This document shows, in pieces, positions 8,031 to 14,600 of a stretch of DNA of 16,718 nt (positions within the stretch are counted from its first letter, which is position 1; every line of letters begins with the position of its first letter). Source of the DNA: an uncultured Alphaproteobacteria bacterium (GTDB lineage Bacteria > Pseudomonadota > Alphaproteobacteria > Caulobacterales > Parvularculaceae); NCBI GenBank assembly GCA_937895955.1, contig CALAZI010000092.1, positions 1-16,718 of the forward strand, given 5' to 3'. The notes under the pieces were generated by a model. That model was not told where the DNA came from. It was given only the letters and a program-made list of their open reading frames with translations, and made no database searches. A program made the translations under genes and the position numbers.

Positions 8031-8984
8031 TCAAACCGCTTTCTTTTGTTGCAATGATGCGTCGAGTTCGGCGAGCGCCTTGTCGAGGCCGCCCTTGCGA
8101 ACCGCCGCAACCTCGCGCGCAAGGCGATCGAGCGCGGCTTCGAAAAGCTGGCGTTCGGAATAGCTTTGTTCCGGCTGATCCGTCGCGCGGTAAAGATCGC
8201 GAACGACTTCGGCGACCGCAATGATGTCGCCGGAATTGATCTTCGCCTCATATTCCTGCGCGCGTCGGCTCCACATCGTTCGCTTGATCCGCGCGCGGCC
8301 TTTGAGAACGTCGACCGCCTTCTTGACGAGCGCGTCGTCGGAGAGGCCGCGCATGCCGCTCGAGATCGCTTTGGCGGTCGGCACTTTCAGCTTCAGCTTC
8401 TCCTGCTCGAAGTCGAGCACGAAGAGCTCGTTGGTGATCCCGGCGATAACCTGTTTTTCAATGCTGACGATGCGCCCGACGCCATGCGCGGGATAAACGA
8501 CGAAATCATTGACCTTGAAAGTCTGTTTCGCCTCTTTCGAGGCGGGCGTCGCTTTCGAGCCGCCGGCCGGCTCCATCTCGCCGCTCGCCGTCTGCATCAG
8601 GCTTTGGGGCTTTAGCGGAAGGTCAGCGCGTTCAGAGCGGGGTTTCTGGCCGACATTGAGTTTCTTTTTCGGCGCCGGTTTCGCCGCCGCCTTATCCTTT
8701 GCGGCAGGTTTGACCGCCGCCGTCTTCGCCGCTTTGGCCGGCTTGGCCGTCGTCGTAGGCTTGACGGCTTCCTTGGCGGGTTTCGCCGGCTTCGCCGCAG
8801 GCTTGGCGGCCGGCTTGGCTTTCGCCTTGGCGGGCGCCTTTGCGGTTTTCGCCGCCGACGCGGCGGCTTTCGGCTTGGCGGCGGGTTTCGCCGCCTTGGC
8901 GGGGCGCACGGCCTTCTTGGCCGGGGCTTTTTGCTTCGCCGGCGCCGCCTTCTTCGTTGTTTTCGTTGTCTTCTTCGCAGCCAT
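8031..8984 (-). CDS. carD: CarD-family transcriptional regulator with a long Lys/Ala/Pro-rich N-terminal extension
   Basis: CarD proteins bind the RNA polymerase beta subunit and stabilise open promoter complexes, and they act on rRNA and growth genes. The conserved module starts near residue 155 with FKVNDFVVYPAHGVG and includes the RNAP-interacting domain. The helical DNA-binding half follows, with M-W-S-R-R-A-Q-E-Y and S-G-D-I-I-A-V-A-E-V-V-R-D-L. The protein is 317 residues from ATG 8984; a TTG two codons upstream (8990) is less likely. Alphaproteobacterial CarD proteins are commonly under 200 residues. The extra length is residues 1 to about 108, made almost only of K, A, P and T in repeats such as A-A-K-P and K-A-P-A-K, much like histone H1 tails. 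A polar linker follows. The ribosome binding site is weak. The gene converges on the nuclease-like gene with 5 nt between the stops. Confidence 0.93.
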   Translation of the reverse strand: MAAKKTTKTTKKAAPAKQKAPAKKAVRPAKAAKPAAKPKAAASAAKTAKAPAKAKAKPAAKPAAKPAKPAKEAVKPTTTAKPAKAAKTAAVKPAAKDKAAAKPAPKKKLNVGQKPRSERADLPLKPQSLMQTASGEMEPAGGSKATPASKEAKQTFKVNDFVVYPAHGVGRIVSIEKQVIAGITNELFVLDFEQEKLKLKVPTAKAISSGMRGLSDDALVKKAVDVLKGRARIKRTMWSRRAQEYEAKINSGDIIAVAEVVRDLYRATDQPEQSYSERQLFEAALDRLAREVAAVRKGGLDKALAELDASLQQKKAV

Positions 8985-9246
8985 CGTCAATTCTCATCGC
9001 TCAGATCAGCGCAGTCTTCAGCGGCAGTCGCCGCCGATTCGGCTAGCGGGAGCGCCGCAAAGATACGCGCGGACCTTGTGTTTCTTCCTTGACGCAATTG
9101 CCGTTGGCGAAACTCACGCAACCGGTCCGCCAAGAGCCGGCGATCCGCATATGCAGGGTTCCCCAAAATAATCAATGGGTTGGCCTGAACTTCTCAGCTT
9201 CTTGATGGATATCGTGCGTCAGTCGCCGGCAGCAATGCTCAATTCG

Positions 9247-9260
9247 GCTATGACCATAGC
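9247..9260. promoter_or_regulatory. 14-nt dyad upstream of carD
   Basis: GCTATG (9247-9252), AC, CATAGC (9255-9260) is a perfect inverted repeat with a 2-nt centre. It sits between the fdxA terminator and the carD leader, about 260 nt before the carD start. It could be an operator or a second transcript-end hairpin. No regulator is implicated by the sequence. Confidence 0.3.
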
Positions 9261-9261
9261 A

Positions 9262-9293
9262 CAAAATAACGCCGTCCGCCACGGGCGGCGGGG
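9262..9293 (-). terminator. Probable terminator of fdxA
   Basis: Read on the minus strand about 40 nt after the fdxA stop, CCGCC-CGT-GGCGG forms a 5-bp stem. Three more pairs are possible if one A is bulged. It is followed shortly by the T-rich TTATTTTGT (plus-strand A-run at 9262-9269). Position and composition suit an intrinsic terminator; the few bases between stem and T-run make it imperfect. Confidence 0.45.
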
Positions 9294-9334
9294 CGACAGA
9301 TTGCGTCGAGCATGTCAGGACCCGTGCGGCGGCG

Positions 9335-9673
9335 TTAATCGCCGGAACCAGGCTTCGGACTGAAATATTTGTCCAGCTTGCCTTTTTCCTGGGCGAAATC
9401 GTCGGCCCCGTCGAGCGGGTCTTTCTTCTCGGTGATGTTCGGCCATTCGGCGGCGTATTTGGAATTCAATTCGACCCATTTGCCGTCCGAATCATCCGTG
9501 TCGGGGACGATCGCCTCAACCGGACATTCCGGCTCGCAGACGCCGCAATCGATGCATTCATCGGGGCTGATGACCAGCATGTTTTCGCCCTCGTAAAAGC
9601 AGTCGACCGGACAGACTTCGACGCAGTCGGTGTATTTGCATTTGATGCAGGCGTCCGTGACGACATAGGTCAT
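9335..9673 (-). CDS. fdxA: 7Fe ferredoxin FdxA ([3Fe-4S][4Fe-4S])
   Basis: A 112-residue electron carrier of the Azotobacter FdI type. The cysteine pattern is complete. Cys9, Cys17 and Cys50 match the three ligands of the [3Fe-4S] cluster. Cys21, Cys40, Cys43 and Cys46 match those of the [4Fe-4S] cluster, with the usual spare cysteines at 12 and 25. The protein starts MTYVVTDACIKCKYTDC, as in close homologues. ATG 9673 is chosen over an upstream in-frame start at 9733 because AGGAG lies 8 nt before it and homologues begin here. The C-terminal 50 residues are acidic and typical of the family (W-P-N-I-T, K-D-P-L-D-G-A). It lies 37 nt after the S4 gene on the same strand. The redox partner cannot be read from the window. 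Confidence 0.97.
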   Translation of the reverse strand: MTYVVTDACIKCKYTDCVEVCPVDCFYEGENMLVISPDECIDCGVCEPECPVEAIVPDTDDSDGKWVELNSKYAAEWPNITEKKDPLDGADDFAQEKGKLDKYFSPKPGSGD

Positions 9674-9710
9674 GGGGCAAGCTCCTGAAGCCGTTTCCGT
9701 CTTTCTAGCG

Positions 9711-10055
9711 TCATCGCGCGGCCTTGCAAGCATCGCCCGCCGGCGCCGGCTGACGATCCTGCGAGTTCGCCTGCGGGGCGAAAAGAGCCCGCGCGACCGC
9801 CGGCGGGCCGCGTCGGGCGGCGAAGCCTGCGACCGTCATGACGATGACGCGCTCCCCCAAAACGAAGGAGACTTCATCGCCGACGCGCAAAAGGAAGCTC
9901 GGCTTGTCGACGCGCTGCGTGGCGCCGTCGCGGGTCACGCGCACGCTCGCATCGCTGACGAATTTCGCGGCGATCGACCGTGTTTTGAAAGCCCTTGCGC
10001 ACCAGAGCCATCTGTCTATGCGCCGCGAGAGCGGTTCGTCATCGCTCCCGCTCAT
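9711..10055 (-). CDS. S4-domain RNA-binding protein (HslR/Hsp15-like)
   Basis: A 114-residue protein with an N-terminal S4 RNA-binding fold at about residues 10-70: R-R-I-D-R-W-L-W-C-A-R-A-F-K-T-R-S-I-A-A-K, then V-R-V, and later LLRVGDEVSFVLG. This matches the HslR/Hsp15 family, whose E. coli member binds stalled 50S subunits carrying peptidyl-tRNA. The basic and Pro/Ala-rich tail (80-114) is family-typical and not conserved. Its ATG overlaps the helicase stop by 4 nt, with no separate ribosome binding site visible, so translation is coupled to the helicase. Known Rhizobiales gene order (helicase, S4, fdxA) agrees. The exact RNA target is not deducible. Confidence 0.9.
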   Translation of the reverse strand: MSGSDDEPLSRRIDRWLWCARAFKTRSIAAKFVSDASVRVTRDGATQRVDKPSFLLRVGDEVSFVLGERVIVMTVAGFAARRGPPAVARALFAPQANSQDRQPAPAGDACKAAR

Positions 10056-13021
10056 TCAGACTTGGCGTCGCCTGACATGTTCTGCTTCAACGCGGCGAGC
10101 ACCGCGAAAGGCGAATTCGGATCGGGACCGCGCTCGCGGCGCGGCGCGCTGGAATATTGGCGCGGCGGCGCATCGGCGTTGCGCATCGGTTTTTTTCCGC
10201 GCCGGGGCGGACGCTCGCCGCGCGCTTCTTTCGATCCGTCGGCTTTCTTTTTTGGGTCGTCGCGCTTCGGCGCGCGCTTCGGCTGCGGCGGCCGGCGCGG
10301 CGCCATGCGCCACACCGCAACCTCAATCTCAACAGCGTCAGCGGGCGGGGCCGACAGCGTCTCTTCCGCTGCGAGCGGCGCGGCGTCGGTTTGCGTCTCG
10401 GCGTCGCCTGCGTTTTCCGGCTGTTCGGCGATCACGCTTTCGGGCGCCGTCTCGACCGTTTCGACGACTTCATCAGCCTGGGCGTCCGCCGACGGCGCAG
10501 CATCGGGTTCGGCGGCGGCATCGACGGTGTCGGCAGGCGCATCCGCTTTCGGTTCTTCCGCGGCCGGCGCCGGCGCGCGCTTCACCATATGTTTGCGATA
10601 ACCGAGCGAGCGAAGAATGCTTTCAAAATCCTCGCCCGAGCAGCCGACGAGCGACATCATCTGCGATGTCGCCTCAAAGCCCTCTTTCGCGTTCGGTACA
10701 TTGCGCGCCGAGCGGACAAGCTGGGCAAGGCGTTCCAGCATGTCGATCCTGACGGCGCGGCCGCCGGACGGACGATAGCCGAGCGCATAATAGAAGGCGT
10801 GCGGAACATCCTCGCTCGACGGGAATGAGACAAGGCCGGGTTTCGGCAAGGTCAGCTCTGCGAGTTTGCGGTCGGCGTAGAGCGCCCAGAGCATCGCCAT
10901 CATGCGCGCCGCGGCGGGCTTCAAAAGCGCCGGCATGTGCAGCGTGTATTCGCCGAAGCGCACGCCGAGATTTCTGAGCTTGGCGCGCTCATCCTGCGGA
11001 AGCTGTTTCAGCTCGTCGCCGAACTGCGTGCGCGACATCGCGCCGAAATTTTCAACCAGTCGAAAGGCGATGCCTCTCGCTTGTCCGGACAAGCCGCCTT
11101 CGTCGGTCGCATCGACGGCGCGCTTTAACGCGATCAGGGACGCAAGCGGCGTTTCGATACGGGCTGCGAGCCAGCCGGCGAGACGGTCGGCGACGCGACC
11201 GCGCAAATTCGGCGATATCGCGTCAAGCCCGCGAATGACGATGTCGGGGCGCAGCATCGTCGGGCCCTTGCGCAATTCGGCGACGGGCGATGATCGCCAC
11301 CAGACGATCCCGTCATCGGCGAGCCTCAGTTCGATTTCCGGCGCATTGGCGAGCGCCGCCGCGCGCGCGGCGAGGATCGGCGCGATCGCGCGCTCGGCCG
11401 CGCCGCGCATGCGTTTGGCGTCGGCGCCGCGCGCGCGCGGATCGACGATAAACTCAAACCCCATCAGCCGGCCGACGAACTGGCCTTCCACAATGACTTC
11501 TCCGTCTTCACTGACCCCGGCGAGAACAGGCGCCTCATCGCGCAGCTTCTTCAACAGGACCGACGTGCGGCGATCGACAAATCTTTGCGTGAGTTTTTCG
11601 TGCAAAGCGTCGGAAAGACTGTCTTCTATCTCCCGCGTCCTTGCTTGCCAATAGGAGGGATTTTCAATCCACGGCGCGCGATTGGCGAGATAGGTCCAGG
11701 TGCGGATATGGGCGATGCGCGAAGAGATCGCGTCGAAATCGCCCTCAACATCGGCAAGGCGCTCCACCCGCGAGCTGAACCATGCGTCGCCGATCCGCCC
11801 CCCGTTTTCGACCTGGGCGAATATGTCGGCGAGGAGCTTGAGATGCTGGTCGAAGGATATCTTCCGGAAATCAGGAATTTGGCAGACTTCCCAGAAGAGT
11901 TCCGTCGCCGCGCGTCCCTTGACCCGGCTGGCGATATCCTCGTCCGCTGAAAGGCTCGCCAGCGCCTGTTCATCCTCGTCGGGCCGCGCGCGCATCAATT
12001 CGCGTCGCGGCGATGGCTGGTCGAACGAGGCGTGCAAATGGGCGAGGGAAGAGAAATCGAGCGCGTCTGATCGCCATTGCAGCGCGGCGACCGGATCGAA
12101 GACGTGATTTTCGATCGCTTCGACGGCGTCTTCGTCAAACGGCGCGCAATCGGCGGTGACGCCGAATGTTCCGTCGCGGATATGGCGGCCCGCGCGACCG
12201 GCGATTTGCGCCAGTTCCGCCGGCTTCAGATCGCGAAAGCCGCGCCCGTCGAATTTGCGCGCGGCGGCGAACGCGACATGGTCGATGTCCATGTTAAGCC
12301 CCATGCCGATCGCGTCGGTTGCCACAAGCCAGTCGACTTCGCCCGATTGGTAAAGTTCAGCCTGCGCGTTGCGCGTTCGCGGAGAAAGCGCGCCGAGAAC
12401 GACGGCGGCGCCGCCGCGCTGGCGGCGAACGAGTTCGGCGATCGCATAGACGGTGTCGGCTGAAAAGCCGACGATCGCCGTGCGGCGCGGCAGGCGCGTC
12501 ACCTTTTTCGAACCGGCGTAGGAGAGCGAGGAAAATCGCTCTTTCGCCTCGAAGGAAACGCCCGGAAACAGACTTCTCAGGATCGGCCGCATCGTGTCGG
12601 AGCCGAGAAAAAGAGTCTCTTTCGTTCCGCGCGCGTGAAGAAGGCGCGAGGTGAAGATGCGCCCGCGTTCGGGATCGGCGGCGAGCTGGATCTCGTCGAC
12701 AGCCAAAAACTCGACAGGCTCGCGCACGGGCATCGCCTCGACCGTCGATACCCAATAGCGCGGCGATGGCGGGACGATTTTTTCCTCACCCGTGACGAGC
12801 GCGACCTCGCCGGCCGGGCGCCGTTCAAGCAGCCGGTCATAAACCTCGCGCGCGAGGAGCCGCAGCGGCAGGCCGATCATGCCCGTCTTGTGCGAGAGCA
12901 GGCGGTCGATCGCGTGATGGGTCTTGCCCGTATTGGTCGGTCCCAAAAGGGCGATCAGCCGCGACGCCTCACCTTGGGCGGGCATTTCGATCTCATGCGG
13001 CTTTATTTTGCGGCGGGGCAT
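10052..13021 (-). CDS. Suv3-like DEAD/H-box helicase with low-complexity C-terminal tail
   Basis: A 989-residue superfamily 2 helicase resembling mitochondrial Suv3 RNA helicase and rhizobial MgpS-type proteins. Motif I is GPTNTGKT (27-34), Walker B is DEIQ (109-112), and motif VI is QIAGRAGRH (272-280). These sit within two RecA-like domains covering about residues 20-290. A long helical C-terminal half follows. From about residue 820 the chain becomes low-complexity: first acidic and Ala/Pro/Glu-rich (to about 900), then strongly basic (about 908-965, many R, K and P). It ends with PNSPFAVLAALK, a tail motif I recall from homologues. ATG 13021 (MPRRKIKPHE) is the likely start. The frame stays open to 13408, but that extension runs antisense through the rpmB promoter and coding region and lacks a good in-frame start. 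The ribosome binding site is weak (AAGG). It is divergent from rpmB and co-transcribed with the S4 gene. Confidence 0.93.
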   Translation of the reverse strand: MPRRKIKPHEIEMPAQGEASRLIALLGPTNTGKTHHAIDRLLSHKTGMIGLPLRLLAREVYDRLLERRPAGEVALVTGEEKIVPPSPRYWVSTVEAMPVREPVEFLAVDEIQLAADPERGRIFTSRLLHARGTKETLFLGSDTMRPILRSLFPGVSFEAKERFSSLSYAGSKKVTRLPRRTAIVGFSADTVYAIAELVRRQRGGAAVVLGALSPRTRNAQAELYQSGEVDWLVATDAIGMGLNMDIDHVAFAAARKFDGRGFRDLKPAELAQIAGRAGRHIRDGTFGVTADCAPFDEDAVEAIENHVFDPVAALQWRSDALDFSSLAHLHASFDQPSPRRELMRARPDEDEQALASLSADEDIASRVKGRAATELFWEVCQIPDFRKISFDQHLKLLADIFAQVENGGRIGDAWFSSRVERLADVEGDFDAISSRIAHIRTWTYLANRAPWIENPSYWQARTREIEDSLSDALHEKLTQRFVDRRTSVLLKKLRDEAPVLAGVSEDGEVIVEGQFVGRLMGFEFIVDPRARGADAKRMRGAAERAIAPILAARAAALANAPEIELRLADDGIVWWRSSPVAELRKGPTMLRPDIVIRGLDAISPNLRGRVADRLAGWLAARIETPLASLIALKRAVDATDEGGLSGQARGIAFRLVENFGAMSRTQFGDELKQLPQDERAKLRNLGVRFGEYTLHMPALLKPAAARMMAMLWALYADRKLAELTLPKPGLVSFPSSEDVPHAFYYALGYRPSGGRAVRIDMLERLAQLVRSARNVPNAKEGFEATSQMMSLVGCSGEDFESILRSLGYRKHMVKRAPAPAAEEPKADAPADTVDAAAEPDAAPSADAQADEVVETVETAPESVIAEQPENAGDAETQTDAAPLAAEETLSAPPADAVEIEVAVWRMAPRRPPQPKRAPKRDDPKKKADGSKEARGERPPRRGKKPMRNADAPPRQYSSAPRRERGPDPNSPFAVLAALKQNMSGDAKSE

Positions 13022-13133
13022 GGGCCTTGGGGCCGGTGGCTGAACGGGGCCGGCTGGCGCGGCTTCCTTCCGCCATTTAAGGGTTTCGCCGGCGATTGAA
13101 AGGGCGGGTCCGCGCCCCGCGCCGAAGCCGCGC

Positions 13134-13162
13134 TTGACAGGGCGGAACAGCCCCGCTAGACG
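13134..13162 (+). promoter_or_regulatory. Housekeeping promoter of rpmB
   Basis: TTGACA (13134-13139), a perfect -35 hexamer, is separated by exactly 17 nt from TAGACG (13157-13162), a -10 form common in alphaproteobacteria. It lies about 64 nt upstream of the rpmB start, in the region between the divergent helicase and rpmB genes. Confidence 0.75.
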
Positions 13163-13225
13163 CGCGGGCTCTTGGAAATTCGCGCCTTTTTGGGCGCTCG
13201 AACGCTCAAAAGCAGGGTTATCAGC

Positions 13226-13504
13226 ATGGCTCGCCGGTGTGAACTGACAGGCGTCGGCCCGATGGTCGGACACAACGTTTCGCACGCCAACAACAAGACG
13301 AAGCGGCGCTTTTTGCCGAATCTCTGCGATGTGACGCTGCAATCGGACAAGCTCGGCCGCGGCTTCAAGCTGCGCGTGGCGGCCTCGGCGCTGCGGACCG
13401 TCGATCATGTCGGCGGCCTCGACGCCTTCCTCGCCAAGGCGGACGACGCCAAGCTTTCGAGCGGCGCCAAGAAGATCAAGCGCGATCTCGCCAAAGCCTC
13501 CTAA
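13226..13504 (+). CDS. rpmB: 50S ribosomal protein L28
   Basis: A 92-residue component of the large ribosomal subunit. The N-terminus MARRCELTGVGPMVGHNVSH and the following N-N-K-T-K-R-R-F-L-P-N-L are the L28 signature, and the C-terminal half (L-R-V-A-A-S-A-L-R-T-V-D) is also typical. ATG 13226 is preferred to an upstream in-frame start at 13172. It begins at the conserved M-A-R-R, has AGGG about 9 nt before it, and lies well downstream of the promoter. Transcription ends in a short GCCT/AGGC hairpin plus a T-run or continues into the next gene. Confidence 0.97.
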   Translation: MARRCELTGVGPMVGHNVSHANNKTKRRFLPNLCDVTLQSDKLGRGFKLRVAASALRTVDHVGGLDAFLAKADDAKLSSGAKKIKRDLAKAS

Positions 13505-13516
13505 GGCCGGATTTTT
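13493..13516 (+). terminator. Weak terminator-like hairpin after rpmB
   Basis: AGCCTCC TAAGGC overlaps the rpmB stop, forming a 4-bp GCCT/AGGC stem with a 4-nt loop. It is followed by CGGA and six T residues (13511-13516). A second hairpin with 7 pairs, CCCTGCCA...TGGCGGG (13544-13560), lies downstream, about 10 nt before another T-run. Either could attenuate transcription into the next gene. Confidence 0.35.
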
Positions 13517-13661
13517 TCAAGGTTAATCGCGGGTCCGTTCTCACCCTGCCACATGGCGGGCGACAAGCCGTATTTTTGCAAGCCCTGGATTTCTCCGGTT
13601 GCCGGGCGGCGTAACGCGCGTCAGACTCCGCCCGGAAAGGGCGAGGCGAGGGGCCAGGGCC

Positions 13662-14363
13662 GTGGAAGCAGCGACCGCCGTTGAGACGAGACGGCCGATC
13701 AAGGAAACGCCGCTCGAAAAGCTCGCGCGCGAAACGCGCCGGTTTTTCGCCTCGCTGGCGCGCGTCGCGCTGCTCGCCGGGATTATCATCCCGATTCTCG
13801 TTCTCTCCTTCCTCACCGTCGACATTCCCTATCGCGGTCTCGATCATTTCTTCTCGATGGGGCCGGTGAAGCCCGGCAACTGGCTTTCGGTCGGCTATTT
13901 CCTCATGGCCGCCGTCCCGCCGATCGTCATCCTGATTGCGCGGCGCTTCGGCGGCGAGGAAGCCTCGCGCGTCGTCACCGCCGCCTGGGGGCTAGCGGCC
14001 TTCGCCGCCTTCGCCGGCGTTTCCTATCTCTCGCCGCAATTGGAAGACGGCGACATGCCCTCGACTTCGTTCGTCGTCGCCTTTGTCGGTTCGTCGATCC
14101 TGTCGCAATTCACCGCCGGCGCCGTTTACGACATCACGCGCGGCGGCGAACGCTGGTGGCGCGCGCCGTTCTTCGCGCTTCTTTCCTCCTATGTCGCGCA
14201 AACATTCTTCTATTTTCCGATCGCCTATTGGGGCGCCGTCGCGCCCTGGGCGAACTGGATGGTCGAGGACATCGCGCTCAAATCATTGCTGATCGTCGCG
14301 TTCCTGGGAATTTACCGTATACTGATGAAACGGTTGAAGCCGAGAGGGGGGTATGGGGGGTAG
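13662..14363 (+). CDS. Six-segment membrane protein, VUT/YhhQ-like (queuosine-precursor transporter family)
   Basis: A 233-residue integral membrane protein from GTG 13662. It has a charged cytoplasmic N-terminus (1-30) and six hydrophobic segments near 33-53, 72-93, 103-123, 135-157, 168-190 and 203-222. The order and wording of the loops recall the VUT family (Pfam Vut_1, E. coli YhhQ). A-R-R-F-G-G-E-E-A-S-R-V-V corresponds to the family's N-R-R-F-G-P-x-x-A-R-R-V-V. R-W-W-R-A-P-F-F-A-L-L-S-S corresponds to the W-W-K-A-P-L-x-S-S loop, followed by an aromatic T-F-F-Y-F segment and A-P-W. YhhQ imports 7-deazaguanine precursors of queuosine. Whether this divergent member does so is unknown. The start is uncertain: GTG 13662 has AGGG nearby, while TTG 13599 would add 21 arginine-rich residues. 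It follows rpmB in the same direction after 157 nt. Confidence 0.6.
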   Translation: MEAATAVETRRPIKETPLEKLARETRRFFASLARVALLAGIIIPILVLSFLTVDIPYRGLDHFFSMGPVKPGNWLSVGYFLMAAVPPIVILIARRFGGEEASRVVTAAWGLAAFAAFAGVSYLSPQLEDGDMPSTSFVVAFVGSSILSQFTAGAVYDITRGGERWWRAPFFALLSSYVAQTFFYFPIAYWGAVAPWANWMVEDIALKSLLIVAFLGIYRILMKRLKPRGGYGG

Positions 14364-14413
14364 TGAGGAGCTTTCCCATCAGAACCTGCTTTTCAAAATG
14401 ATCCTCATCCAGT

Positions 14414-14425
14414 AACAATATTGTT
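14414..14425. promoter_or_regulatory. Perfect 12-nt palindrome, possible operator
   Basis: AACAATATTGTT reads identically on both strands. Its symmetry and A/T core suit a dimeric repressor site. It lies about 110 nt upstream of the putative promoter of the orphan gene, so direct promoter occlusion is not obvious. Confidence 0.35.
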
Positions 14426-14518
14426 GAAGAACACGCCCCTCTATGCGGGAATTAAGAGGCGAAGGAGACCGCGCTTTCCTTGATTACGCTTGGGACTGCG
14501 TGGGTGTCGCGTATCTGA

Positions 14519-14546
14519 TTGATTGCATTTGCATTATAATGATAAT
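14519..14546 (+). promoter_or_regulatory. Putative promoter with overlapping palindrome, orphan membrane gene
   Basis: TATAAT (14535-14540) is an exact -10 consensus, but no good -35 lies 16-18 nt before it. The overlapping pair TTGATT (14519-14524) and GATAAT (14541-14546), 16 nt apart, also fits. The palindrome CATTATAATG (14532-14541) covers the region. The run ATAATGATAAT (14536-14546) matches one half of the Fur-type consensus; the other half does not match. Confidence 0.4.
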
Positions 14547-14600
14547 GGCTGGCCTTGACCTTGATCAGTCGGGCCGGCGTTGGCGGCGGAGCGGGGTGAT

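Larger units (their letters stand above)
8985..9334 (-). other. Gap of 350 nt between fdxA and carD
   Basis: I see no convincing gene here. From the fdxA side it holds a terminator-like hairpin (9262-9293), a 14-nt dyad GCTATGACCATAGC (9247-9260), and then the carD leader. One weak promoter-like pair lies on the minus strand, TTGATT (9175-9170) and ATATGC (9152-9147), 17 nt apart. A 35-codon frame at 9150-9043 (minus) starts ATG but has no clear support. The length suggests carD has its own promoter in here. Confidence 0.5.
14364..14600 (+). other. A/T-richer leader of the orphan membrane gene
   Basis: This 237-nt stretch holds no gene I can support. It contains a perfect 12-nt palindrome AACAATATTGTT (14414-14425), a CCTCT/AGAGG inverted repeat with a 13-nt loop just downstream, and a perfect 10-nt palindrome CATTATAATG (14532-14541) that includes a consensus -10 hexamer. 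Base composition changes from the GC-rich transporter gene within the first tens of bases. Confidence 0.55.

Noticed and set aside
9043..9150. A 35-codon minus-strand frame (starting MRIAGSWRTG) ahead of carD
   Set aside because: It begins with ATG and a purine-rich stretch lies upstream, but nothing in the peptide is recognisable and codon evidence is too short. Mentioned only as a possible leader peptide.
8509..9171. Plus-strand open frame of about 220 codons rich in Ala, Phe and Gly
   Set aside because: It is the exact antisense of the Lys/Ala/Pro-rich carD repeat region; such frames arise from GC-rich third positions. No ribosome binding site and no family resemblance.
8987..9175. A 62-codon minus-strand frame ending just before carD
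   Set aside because: TTG start, no clear ribosome binding site and Arg/Ala-rich composition typical of chance frames.
9672..10828. Long plus-strand frames opposite the S4 and helicase tail genes
   Set aside because: They lie antisense to genes with clear domain evidence. Their residue content (Arg, Ser and Ala runs) is that of shadow frames.
13022..13408. N-terminal extension of the helicase frame
   Set aside because: It has no good in-frame ATG with a ribosome binding site and runs antisense through the rpmB promoter and coding region. Homologues begin close to the Walker A motif.
14536..14554. A full Fur box
   Set aside because: Only the first half-site matches (ATAATGATAAT); the second half, GGCTGGC, does not fit the consensus.
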